DNA from: Argyresthia goedartella | Taxonomy: Eukaryota > Arthropoda > Insecta > Lepidoptera > Argyresthiidae | Assembly (NCBI GenBank): GCA_949825045.1 | Contig: OX463810.1 | Location: 38,760,201 to 38,824,200 of the forward strand | Direction: 5' to 3' | DNA length: 64,000 nucleotides | Shown: positions 51,708 to 60,660 of the stretch, piece by piece | Layout: each line of letters starts with the position of its first letter | Position numbering within the stretch: the first letter of the stretch is position 1 | Notes under the pieces: generated by a model | Told to the model about the DNA's origin: nothing | Seen by the model: only the letters and a program-made list of their open reading frames with translations | Databases searched by the model: none | Program-made: the position numbers and the translations under genes

Positions 51708-54700
51708 TACCCACCATGCGGAAGAGAGGAGATGCTGTTTCAACTTTTTATTAAAAGAGAACAAGGATGTGCAATCCCTAATAGCGCAACGAAGTGCATT
51801 CCACAAACATATTGCCCTTAACCTAAACGAGTGCTCGTAAGCAACAGTGTTGTTCTGAGGAATTGACAAAAGTGACACCGTGTGAGATCTCCGAAGTCTA
51901 TCCCCAGAGAAAATAAACTCAAAATGTTCACGAAGATATGCGGGATAGCGCGGATTTCTCAAAATATTGAAGAGGAAGGAGAGAATGTGCATATCACGAC
52001 GAAGTCGGATCGGGAGCCAGCCTAATTCCCTGCGATATTGGGATACGTGATCGTACTTGCGGAGACCGAAGATAAACCGAATCCCGAGATTTTGAAGTCG
52101 CTCGAGTTTGTTCAGTAGATCTTCGTTCGCGCTGGCCCAGCAAACATCGGCGTAGTCAATTAAAGGCAGAAGAAGGGTCTGAACTAGCATGATTTTAGTC
52201 TGCCTAGGCAAGAAGTACTGCAAACGCCGAAGGGAATGAAAGGATGCAAAAACTCGTCTGCTGACCTCACAAACGTGGGGCGACCAGGATAAAAGAGTAT
52301 CAAAAACAACCCCAAGATTTTTGGCTTTCTCGCTGTACTTGACAATGGTACCGTCATAAAGCACGGGAGCAACTTACCTATGCTGCAACAAATTAAGTAA
52401 GTGCCGTGTACCCAGTATCATCGCCTGAGACTTATCCGGGTTGACTAATAGCCCATACGAAAGAGCCCATTTCCTGATGTTGTCGAGGTCAGCATTCAAA
52501 GCCTCTACAGTCGAAGTCAGATCACACAGGGGAAAATGCCGATAAATTTGAAGGTCATCTGCATAGAGATGATATGAGGAAGACAATACATCCGAGATGG
52601 AATGGATGAAAACTGAGAAAAGAAGAGGAGAAAGGATGCCACCCTGCGGAACACCAGTAGAGGGCTTGCACCATTCCGTAGTGACTTCTTCAGACTTGAT
52701 GCGCTGCTGGCGGTCTCTCAGGTAGGAGTCAAACCAGCGAGCCGAGTGTGAAGAGACATTGAGTGTTTTTATGATTTCAACAAGTATATCGAAGTCGACG
52801 CAGTTGAAGGCGCTGCTAAAGTCAAGGAGAGTCAGGACTGTGAGCTGCTTCTTATCCATTGCCAGTTGGATATCGTCAGTTACCTTGAGCAGTGCGGTGG
52901 TGGTGCTATGCCCTGGCCTAAAACCAGACTGAAATGGGTTCAGTAAATCCATGGAGGATAGGTACGAGGACAGCTGGGAGTGGACAATTGATTCAAGGAC
53001 TTTGGAAAGGATTGGTAGGATGGAAATGGGACGGAACTCTTTGAAGGAGGACGAGTTAGAAGTTTTAGGCAGGGGTATCACTAATGCTCTTTTCCACTGG
53101 CTTGGGAAGCAGTACTCGCTCAGCGACGCGTTAATTATATGCGTTATGGGTGGTAAAACATTATCGAGTACACTGAATAGCATCTGAGAGCAGATATTGT
53201 CATCACCTACAGCCTTGGACGAGATTTCTAGAATAGCTTTCTTTACTGCGCCAACTCCGACAGACCTGAGGTTGAAAGGTAAGCAACTGGATGTCGTTCT
53301 GGTACGCAAGTTACGAAGGGTAGCATCATTGACACAGGGTCCATCACGACAGGGGAGACAGCAAAGAATTTGTTGAGACCATTGAGGTCGACACTACCGG
53401 CAACTGCGTCCTGGGACTTACCAACACCAAGGGTCTTCAGGAACTTCCAAACCTGTGCAGGAGAGTAGCTCTCGATACTCTCGTAGATGTGGCGGCGTTT
53501 GGCATCTCGACAAAGACGGGTGCACCAATTACGGAGACGTTTGTATATAAGGAGATTATCGTCCGTCGGATCCTTCTTATATCTACATTTGGCACGGTTT
53601 CTCTGGGCCATCAGACCCTTGATGGTGTCGGTAAGCCAAGGCGCAGGGAGATGTTTGACCCTAACCTTTTTGACAGGAGCATGTTTGTCGAACAAACTTA
53701 AGACAATCGAGTTGAAATGCAGGACTTTGTCATCAACGGTCTCACTACAGACGACAAGAGACCAGTCTATAGAAGCGGCGTCAGACTCAAAACTCAAAAC
53801 TCAAAACTCAAAACGTTTATTCTGTAAATAGGCCACAAGGGCACTTTCACATGTCATTTCATTTCATTTTTTACAGAACATTTGGTATTATTATCATATT
53901 ATCAGAAAAAAAAAAAAGTACTTAATTATTGTTTCTGAGAGATGTAAAGAGTCTCATGTCATAATAAAATAATTAAAATATAAATAACAGAGATGTATAG
54001 TCTCTTTAGTCAATAATACAATGATAATAGGAGATGTAAATGGTCCCCACAGTCAAGAGTTGTATAATTAAATTAATCTTTGGAGGTGTAAAAGGCCTCC
54101 AAGTGTCCAGTAAAAGAAACTCTGGCAGTGAGGATGCTCACAATTAATTAGAACAATTCAGTCCCAAGCATTTTTATCGTCTATGTACTCTTTAATACTG
54201 TAGTAAGCTTTAGAAATAAGCCTTTGCTTGATGTATTTCTTGAACTTATTAATTGATAGATCTGTCAAAGTGCTTGGGAGTCTATTGTAAAATCCTTAAG
54301 ACTTAAGGGAGCTGAGATCCATACCCTTGAAACTGCGAATATCCAGGAATTTTGCTGCGCGCTTGGGAGGCCTTAACTTGAACGAGAGATAAATCAAATC
54401 GTGAAAGGAGAAGGGGGCGTTAAGTTGGCCATGTGTAGCAACCTTGGATATGTTAGAAACAATCATAAGATCTAGAAGAGAGGGGGTGCAGTGGGGCTGG
54501 AAGTGAGTTGCACTCAAGGGAAGAATATTTAAATTTAGGGAGCTGATGATAGACTGGAGTTTGGCTGAGCGAACATCATTTTTAAGTAAACAGGTATTGA
54601 AATCACCTAGGATAACTTTGTCACTGTAAAGAGGAGATAGATCATTAAGAATGCTTTCAAAAGAATCAAAGTAGTCGATGAGTAGAGAGGGGCTATAGAA

Positions 54701-55144
54701 GACACCCAGAAGGACCTTATTGTGATGCAGGCATAACTCGAGAAAGAGGTGTTCAGCGGATCCAGAGTACAGACTAGGTGAGTGGCTGATGACTTTGCAA
54801 GAAATGTCGGAACGAAGGTAAATAGCAACACCGCCACCAGCCTTACCTGTCCTATCATTCCGATAGAGCCTTTACCCCGGCAGAGCATACAAGGTAGATG
54901 GAAGAGAGGGTTTAAGAAATGATTCGGAGATCAGAATACCATGAATGCTCTGATCGCTGAAGGAGTCGATAAGGTCGGCATGACTGGAATGAATGCTCTG
55001 AGCATTTATGTGAACGACATTGAAGTTCCTACCGAGGTTGGAAAACACACGTTTGAGGGCAATAGGTAACGTCGTTCGTGGACGGCAATCCACTTCCCAC
55101 GCTATCGGAATCTTCACTTTCGGAGCAGGAGAAGTATTTATCAC
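51708..55144 (-). pseudogene. LINE X2 ORF2 (endonuclease + reverse transcriptase), multiple breaks
   Basis: The endonuclease region reads NVVHINAQSIHS (55027 downwards), then SESF, then after a stop near 54884 RNDRTGKAGGGVAIYL, GDFNTCLL and PFSFHDLIYLSF, up to 54304. A foreign LINE fragment (53788-54298) follows. Downstream are the connector (KHLPAPWLTDTIKGLMAQRN near 53670), then, after a frameshift near 53290, the reverse transcriptase: FRPISILP, LLDFSSAFNCVD, TGVPQGGILSPLLF and YADD. A TAA stop at 52371-52373 interrupts the thumb region; the same frame continues to about 51708. All defects are single events in an otherwise well-kept gene, so it is not ancient. Confidence 0.85.
53788..54298 (-). 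mobile_element. 5'-truncated LINE inserted in X2, agact target duplication
   Basis: The insert is flanked by agact at 53783-53787 and 54299-54303, and removing it with one copy of agact restores the X2 reading frame exactly. It encodes the ORF2 C-terminus (54295-54158: GFYNRLPSTLTD, then KAYYSIKEYIDDKNAWD, stop) and a ~350-bp 3' UTR ending in a CAAAACT repeat at about 53788-53813. It belongs to another LINE family than X1, X2 or Z. ORFs on the plus strand here are shadows. Confidence 0.85.
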
Positions 55145-55693
55145 TAAAGTCGTAGGTATTCATATAAGTAAATAGCATATAATAAATAAATAATAAAATA
55201 AATACAATTAAACCTACTAAAATCACAAAAAATTTAAAGTATCTAAATTCTCAACAATCTAAAAAACAGAAAGCCCGAACCCAGCCATACCCTGGGTTTA
55301 CATGAGTACAGTATGGAAATAAATACGATATAACAATAGAATGAGACGTTGGCGGGCAGCACAAACAAAAAATAAAATAAAGAAACAGCAAAATAAATCT
55401 AAATTCGAACATAACATTATTACCGTTCGTACCGTCCGGTTGCCCGTCCGTTCCATCCGGCTGTTTGTCCGTCCGCACAATAAAAAAAAAATAAGATCAC
55501 AGAACACAAATCGTAATGTCGCTATGCTTGACTTGACAATCTTGACATGACATACGAAAATGACTTGGCGAGCTAAAAAGTGAATCATATCTACCCTTTA
55601 CGTAAAATAACAATAAGTTACAGGAAATAACCCGACCAAATCACGCGACATAGATTGCACTGCACACGAGTACAACAACACAATAACATTCCA

Positions 55694-56182
55694 CTACTTC
55701 TTCTTAGTTCCTGCCTTCGTCTGGCCGGCGGCGGCACGCCTAGCGCTGATTTCTCGCTGCTTGCTTGCCGCGGGTGCCGCACAACCTGTCAGCGCAGCCA
55801 CAGGCACTAGCTCAGCCGGTTTTGGAGTCGAGTCGGCGACCTTTTGCCCGGATTGCAGAGCAGAGGGAGGAAACTTGCTGGTGTATACCTGAAGCTCCGC
55901 CATACGCTCCACCTTCTGTCAGCTTTTGTCAGGAAGCAATAGGAAAACCTTACCTCCAGAAGTCCAGCAGTTCTGCACACCAAAGTGTTTCCGGGCAGTA
56001 AGAAACACATCGTGTCTGCACTTGGTCAAGAACTCTGAAACGGTGGTTGCAGTGCCCTTCAAAGCGGTTTTACCATTCCACACCTCCATACGTGCACCGA
56101 GTGTGGAGAATCTCACCAGAATTGGGCGCGTTTTGGCTGGCTTCTTCTTCTTCACTAACTCAAAATGAACCATCTTCTTCAC
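55694..56182 (-). pseudogene. LINE X2 ORF1 C-terminal region with in-frame stop
   Basis: One minus-strand frame runs from 56182 to 55694 with a single TGA near 55916. The first part reads RPILVRFSTLGARMEVWNG, KCRHDVFLTARKHFGVQNCW and GKVFLLLPD, like the nucleic-acid-binding C-terminal domain of ORF1 proteins in L2/CR1-related LINEs. The second part is low-complexity and ends AGTKKK. The N-terminal half is absent, either 5'-truncated at about 56190 or lost. ORF1 would coat the element RNA. Confidence 0.7.
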
Positions 56183-56412
56183 TAACTCAAATTGACCGAA
56201 AATTTGACAGATTTTCTATACAATAAATGTCAGTTTGCAATAAATGTCAGTTTGCATCGACTTTGCTGTAAATTGGAGTTAGTGCCCTTTCACACTTCAC
56301 ACCATACGCGACGCGATAGTCGCGCGACTGACGCGCGTTTGTCACGCTTCTTTTTTTGTCACGCTTCGTTTTCTTGACAGCTTGATAATATAAGCGCGAC
56401 TTCAGCTGACTA

Positions 56413-56569
56413 ACGGCCGATCCCAATAACCTATCTTCTATCCATAATCTGCAGATTTTAGATTGCTAGTGTCAAATTTGACATAAATCCCATAGCGCAA
56501 CTGTCAAAGGTAACGCATAATCTGCAGATAACGCATAATCGATAGAGATAGGTTATTGGGATCGGCCGT
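56413..56569. mobile_element. Family F MITE with TA target duplication (Tc1/mariner type)
   Basis: 157 bp with near-perfect ~25-bp terminal inverted repeats beginning ACGGCCGATCCCAATAACC, flanked by TA at 56411-56412 and 56570-56571. An inner AATCTGCAGAT motif is also mirrored. A TA duplication is the hallmark of Tc1/mariner transposases, so a related autonomous element elsewhere in the genome is expected. Non-coding. Confidence 0.85.
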
Positions 56570-56714
56570 TAAAGTGTTGCAAGCGCAGATATGTAAATAA
56601 TAAGGAAGAGTAATGAAATCGCTCAAGTAAGGGGTTTGACTCGCACACTCGTAAGTGTTCCGTACCACCGTACAAGAAAATTTAAGCACTAAAAATAATG
56701 AAACAAAATAATAT

Positions 56715-56800
56715 TACCGTGTGTCCGAAACTGGATTCGAACCCACATCGCATTGCGCAACCGTTTACAAACAAGTAGCTCCATCACAACCGTGTGATAG
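56715..56800 (-). mobile_element. Possible tRNA-derived SINE head
   Basis: Minus strand B box GGTTCGAATCC (56732-56742) with an A-box-like TTGTGATGGAG about 50 bp upstream and GTTTCGGACACACGG downstream. There is no second copy in the window and no obvious tail, so it is called with caution. A true tRNA is unlikely because the acceptor arms do not pair. Confidence 0.4.
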
Positions 56801-56939
56801 GGCGCGAAATCTACGATCATATTCGCATCAAAAATGGTTTGTTACATCGCGGGGGGTATCACGTCTCTTGTGTAGGGACCCCCTTAGTTTAATAACATCT
56901 TGTGTAGTTATTTCATATATATATATTTCATATTTCATA

Positions 56940-59160
56940 TATATTTATTGCACATAAAACAACATAAGATATAATAAACAGAAAGGACATCTACAAAGGC
57001 ATGCTTATCTCTAAATAGAGATCTCTTCCAGCAAACCCAAGGTTGATAAGAATAATTTAATATACAGGATAGACCTATGTGCTCTGATAAGATACATACA
57101 TATATTACGGAACTATTGAACTAACTGCTAGATACACTACATACACAAGTACATAAATATTATATAAAAATATAAATACACCTAAATAAACTAATATATA
57201 CAAAGCTCAAATCTAGGATAGAGAAAGATAATGCTCCTTCAAACGATTCTTAAAGACGGGCAGAGATGGACTATCTCTGATAGTGCAGGGAAGCGAGTTC
57301 CAGAGAGTGATCGCCCGCAATCGAAAACAGTGCTTGTATGCGACGGTGTTGTGATGAGGTATAGAGAGCAGGGAAGCCGTGTGAGTTCTACGTGGACGAG
57401 CCGAAGGGAGAAATTGAAAAAGCTCACGGAGAAAGCTAGGGTATCGAGGGTTGCTTAAGATGTTGAATAGAAGAGTGAGGATGTGTGTGTCCCGACGAAG
57501 ACGGATCGGCAGCCATTTTAACTCCTTGCGATACTGCGAGACGTGGTCGAACTTGCGCAGTCCGAAGATAAACCGAATCCCGAGATTTTGAAGTCGCTCG
57601 AGTCTGTTCAGTTGCTCTTCGTTGGCGCTAGCCCAACAAACATCGGCATAATCGATCAAGGGGAGAAGAAGAGATTGAGCAAGAGTAATTTTTGTTTGAT
57701 GGGGCAGAAAGTTCTGAAGCCGTCTTAGTGAGTGAAAGGTGGCAAAGACGCGCCTACTGACCTCGCTGACATGGTTAGTCCAGGAGAGTTGTCTATCAAA
57801 CATGACACCCAGGTTTTTGGCCTTGTCACTGTAGGCGATTAGAGTACCGTCATAGGTAACCGGCGGTATGGGCAATTGTTGTAATACGTTTAAGGAGTGT
57901 CTAGTACCTATAATAATCGCCTGGGACTTACTGGGGTTCACCAGCAATCCGTATGACAAAGCCCAGGTTCTGATGTTCTCAAGGTCAGCGTTCAGTGTGT
58001 CTATAGCCAGGTTCACATCACTAAAGAGGAAATGACGATAAATCTGAAGATCATCAGCATAGAGATGATATGGGGAGGAGATAACATCGGAGATAGAGTT
58101 GATGAAGACAGAGAATAAGAGAGGGGAAAGAATACCACCCTGAGGAACTCCCGCCAAAAGATCGCACCACTCAGTAAAGGTCTCCTCAGACCTTATGCGC
58201 TGCTGGCGATCTCTAAGATAAGAGTCAAACCAGCAGGCCGAGCGAGACGAGACATTAAGGGACCTTAATATTTGAGTGAGAATGTCAAAATCAACACAGT
58301 TGAAGGCGCTACTGAAGTCAAACAGTGCTAGCACAGAAAGCTGTTTGTTATCCATAGCGAACTGGATATCATCCGTGACCTTTAACAAAGCCGTTGCGGT
58401 GCTGTGACCTGACCTGAAGCCGGATTGGAAGCGGTTGATCAAATTATTTCTGGATAGATAGGAAGAGAACTGGGTATGGACAACGGATTCAAGAACTTTG
58501 GAAAGGAGCGGTAGGATGGAGATGGGACGAAACTCTTTGAAGGAGGAAGGATTGGATGTTTTAGGCAAAGGGATGACATGTGCCTTCTTCCATACTTTGG
58601 GAAAGGAACACTCTGATAAAGAATAGTTAATTAAATGAGTGATTGCAGGAAGCAGCTCGTCGAGCACGCTCCTGATCATTCGAGGACAAATTTTGTCATC
58701 TCCAACAGCTTTAGAAGAAATTGCCAGCACTGCCTTCCTAACAGCATCGACTCCAACCGGGCTGAACTCGAAAGGAGTAGTAGTAGCAGCAGGTCTTAAC
58801 CGGAGGCTACGCAGGGTGGCTTCCTTGACGATAAAGTCCATCACGACAGGGGGGGCAGAGAAGAATCTATTGAGACCGTTGAGATCGACATTACCGACTG
58901 GCAGATCCCGGGACTTACCGACGCCAAGAGTACGTAGAAACTTCCACACCTGAGCAGGAGTGTAGTTCTCGATGCACTCGTATATGTGGCGGCGCTTAGC
59001 GTCACGACACATACGGTTGCATCGATTACGGAGAGATTTGAATGTGTGAAAGTTCTCGTTAGTTGGGTCTTTCTTGTAGCGGCATTTAGCTCGGTTCCTC
59101 TTGGTCATTAGGCGTTTGATAACGTCGTTAAGCCAAGGTGCGGGCAGGTGCTTCACCCCT
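56940..59160 (-). mobile_element. LINE X1, 5'-truncated copy with open reverse-transcriptase frame
   Basis: Contains the ORF2 part 57213-59156 and a ~270-bp 3' UTR (AAAGGCATGCTTATCTCTAA, GAGATCTCTTCCAGCAAACC, TTTATTGCACATAAAAC) ending at about 56940. Copies of this 3' UTR at 4.0, 5.3 and 51.4 kb show the family is numerous here. The 5' end stops abruptly at about 59160 in the connector between endonuclease and reverse transcriptase. Confidence 0.85.
57213..59156 (-). CDS. LINE X1 ORF2, reverse transcriptase part (647 aa, endonuclease missing)
   Basis: Uninterrupted frame. Motifs: KHLPAPWLNDVIKRL at 2-16 (connector), FRPISILPLLSK at 209-220, catalytic ALFDFSSAFNCVD with Asp 280, AGVPQGGILSPLLF at 335-348, the YADD box at 366-369, then the thumb and a C-terminal region (ADVCWASANEEQLNRLERLQ, then LWNSLPCTIRDSP). 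The endonuclease domain is lost by 5' truncation, so the copy cannot retrotranspose by itself. The Met taken as start is internal to the ancestral ORF2 and is preceded closely by a stop, so it has no biological meaning as a start. Lack of any stop suggests a recent insertion. Confidence 0.9.
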   Translation of the reverse strand: MKHLPAPWLNDVIKRLMTKRNRAKCRYKKDPTNENFHTFKSLRNRCNRMCRDAKRRHIYECIENYTPAQVWKFLRTLGVGKSRDLPVGNVDLNGLNRFFSAPPVVMDFIVKEATLRSLRLRPAATTTPFEFSPVGVDAVRKAVLAISSKAVGDDKICPRMIRSVLDELLPAITHLINYSLSECSFPKVWKKAHVIPLPKTSNPSSFKEFRPISILPLLSKVLESVVHTQFSSYLSRNNLINRFQSGFRSGHSTATALLKVTDDIQFAMDNKQLSVLALFDFSSAFNCVDFDILTQILRSLNVSSRSACWFDSYLRDRQQRIRSEETFTEWCDLLAGVPQGGILSPLLFSVFINSISDVISSPYHLYADDLQIYRHFLFSDVNLAIDTLNADLENIRTWALSYGLLVNPSKSQAIIIGTRHSLNVLQQLPIPPVTYDGTLIAYSDKAKNLGVMFDRQLSWTNHVSEVSRRVFATFHSLRRLQNFLPHQTKITLAQSLLLPLIDYADVCWASANEEQLNRLERLQNLGIRFIFGLRKFDHVSQYRKELKWLPIRLRRDTHILTLLFNILSNPRYPSFLRELFQFLPSARPRRTHTASLLSIPHHNTVAYKHCFRLRAITLWNSLPCTIRDSPSLPVFKNRLKEHYLSLS

Positions 59161-59174
59161 TAGTTAATTATTTC

Positions 59175-59360
59175 GTGCTGCAGCGCCAAAAGAAATACGC
59201 AGTCTGTGATAATTTCAACTCTCCGCCTATTAAGGTTCATGAAATACTCATGCTCTCAAGCTCATGGACGAACTAAAGGCCTTACGGACAGACGGATAGC
59301 AGAGGCTTAGGGTAATAGGGTCCCGTTTGGCACGCTTCGGGTCCGGAACCCCGAAAATGA
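59175..59360 (+). repeat. GTTCCG-family repeat, right-end fragment
   Basis: Keeps AGAAATACGCAGTCTGTGA, ATTTCAACTCTC, AATAGGGTCCCGTTTGGCAC and TCGGGTCCGGAACCCCG from the type I right half, with about 40 bp of unrelated sequence inside. It abuts the truncated end of LINE X1. Confidence 0.65.
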
Positions 59361-60056
59361 TGTTTCCCCGTTGAAATCCACTTTCGAAATCAATCGTCCT
59401 ACCCCGAGTCGCGTGCGCAGCTGAAGTGTAGTATGATAGATGGTAGCATGGGCCGCTGCCGTAATGTGAAGACAGTGAGGGGGCAGGATGGAAAGGTAAG
59501 CTTACAACAGTATTATTTTCTTAAAATTGGTATTTAATTGCCTGCTACATTCAATTGACTAGGATGACCAATAATTTTATGGTACAAATACACAACCTGG
59601 TATGTTTTACCTCAAACAAATCAAAGCATATTTACTCAAAAATAATTTGTTCTTCACCTAATGACTGGCACGTCTAATCAATCTTCAACATTCTACACTC
59701 AGGCTAATAGCTTAGCTACGTGAGACCTTGCCAGCGAGTGGATTTCACATCATCGTCAAATTGTTCGTAACATTATAACTATTATTCTTGGCAGAATTAA
59801 GTCCAAGGTGTGTGTCTGTGGTGCGCACTGTATAGTTTTTCAACTGCAGCCGTTCTTTAGCACGTAAATGTATTGCATAGTATTCTTGCAGTTCTTGACA
59901 ATCAGTATATAATTTGGGCGCTAGTAAGCCTATCCTTATGAATTTAAATTGATGATCACACCGTTTGAATATAAGCAAGTACTAACCTACGTTGAAAAAG
60001 TAGGATTTCATTGTTTGGTTTGTCAGGTTTGAGGGGTAGATCAATCCTTTAAATTA
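59361..60056. other. No recognised feature
   Basis: No repeats or coding sequence recognised; the 77-aa ORF at 59745-59978 has no domain. Confidence 0.35.
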
Positions 60057-60060
60057 TAGA

Positions 60061-60430
60061 TGTCACCGTAAGATAGTCAAAACCGTTAGTTGATCAACTA
60101 TCGACAGATAGTAAACCAGACCGACATGGTTTACAGTTTCCGTTTCCTTTGTTGTTACATGTCAACCTAACACGAAGACTATTCGGGGGCTCTGCTACGC
60201 TCGCCCCCCCTAGTCTTCACCTAAGCTGCCGCAGTGTTTGCCCTGTTATTTCGTTTGCAATTCAAGTTTAAACTAGTTTACTATTTAACGGTTTTAACCG
60301 TTAGTTTATCCACTAACGCTTCATATAGTAAGCAGTATGCTACATTTTACTATCCGTCGATAGTTGATCAACTAACGAGAAAAAAAACTTTAGTTTATCA
60401 ACTAACGGTTTTGACAATCTTACGGTGACA
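60061..60430 (-). mobile_element. Family B inverted-repeat element, intact copy B2
   Basis: Terminal inverted repeats of about 42 bp start TGTCACCGTAAGATAGTC on the left and end GACAATCTTACGGTGACA on the right. Flanks are TAGA at 60057-60060 and 60431-60434, a 4-bp candidate target duplication. The stem-loop cassette is at about 60155-60250, with altered but still paired arms (GAAGACTA / TAGTCTTC). Inner AACTAACGG/CCGTTAGT motifs are repeated in both orientations. Different ends and target size set B apart from families A and C. Confidence 0.85.
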
Positions 60431-60432
60431 TA

Positions 60433-60660
60433 GATAAACTAGCTGATGCCCGCAACTTCATCTGCGTATTACTAGGAAGTATACTTTACACGAGATAACG
60501 TTACCCTCCTTCTGTTATCTTTAATCAAGCTCATAAAATATTTCTTTGCTAATTTTCATTAAAATCCGTTCAGCAGTATCAGCGTGATTGAGGCACAAAC
60601 ACACAAACATCCAAACATCCAAACATAGCTACTTTCACATTTATAATATTATTGGATAGC
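60433..60660 (+). repeat. Dispersed lepidopteran-type repeat fragment
   Basis: AGCTGATGCCCGCAACTTCA, AATTTTCATTAAAATCCGTT, AGCGTGATTGAGGCACAAAC and TTTATAATATTATTGGATAG are in the order I associate with a very common lepidopteran repeat (GATGCCCGCGACTTCGTC type). No second copy exists in this window to define the borders. Confidence 0.45.

Larger units (their letters stand above)
51621..56190 (-). mobile_element. LINE X2, nearly full length but disabled, with a nested LINE
   Basis: Minus-strand LINE: part of ORF1 (56182-55694), a ~470-bp spacer, ORF2 (55144-51708) and a TTTATC microsatellite tail at 51621-51646. Defects seen: a stop in ORF1 near 55916, a stop in the endonuclease near 54884, a 511-bp LINE insertion at 53788-54298, a frameshift near 53290 and a stop at 52371-52373. 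ORF2 is clearly related to X1 at 57213-59156 (RT and C-terminal regions align throughout), but the 3' tails differ, so they are sister families. Placed in the CR1/L2 group by motif style. Confidence 0.85.

Noticed and set aside
52366..52376. Splice donor (AGGTAAGT on the minus strand) at the X2 stop, suggesting an intron
   Set aside because: The ORF2 frame continues directly after the stop and LINEs are intronless, so it is a premature stop that happens to look like a donor site.
54607..54888. 93-aa minus-strand ORF beginning MLCRGKGSIG
   Set aside because: It is a frame-shifted shadow of the X2 endonuclease, whose true frame (RNDRTGKAGGGVAIYL) runs through the same bases after a stop near 54884.
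56884..59173. Target duplication around LINE X1 (TTAGTTTAAT / TTAGTTAATT)
   Set aside because: Similarity is imperfect and positions do not sit exactly at the element ends, so it could be chance in AT-rich DNA.
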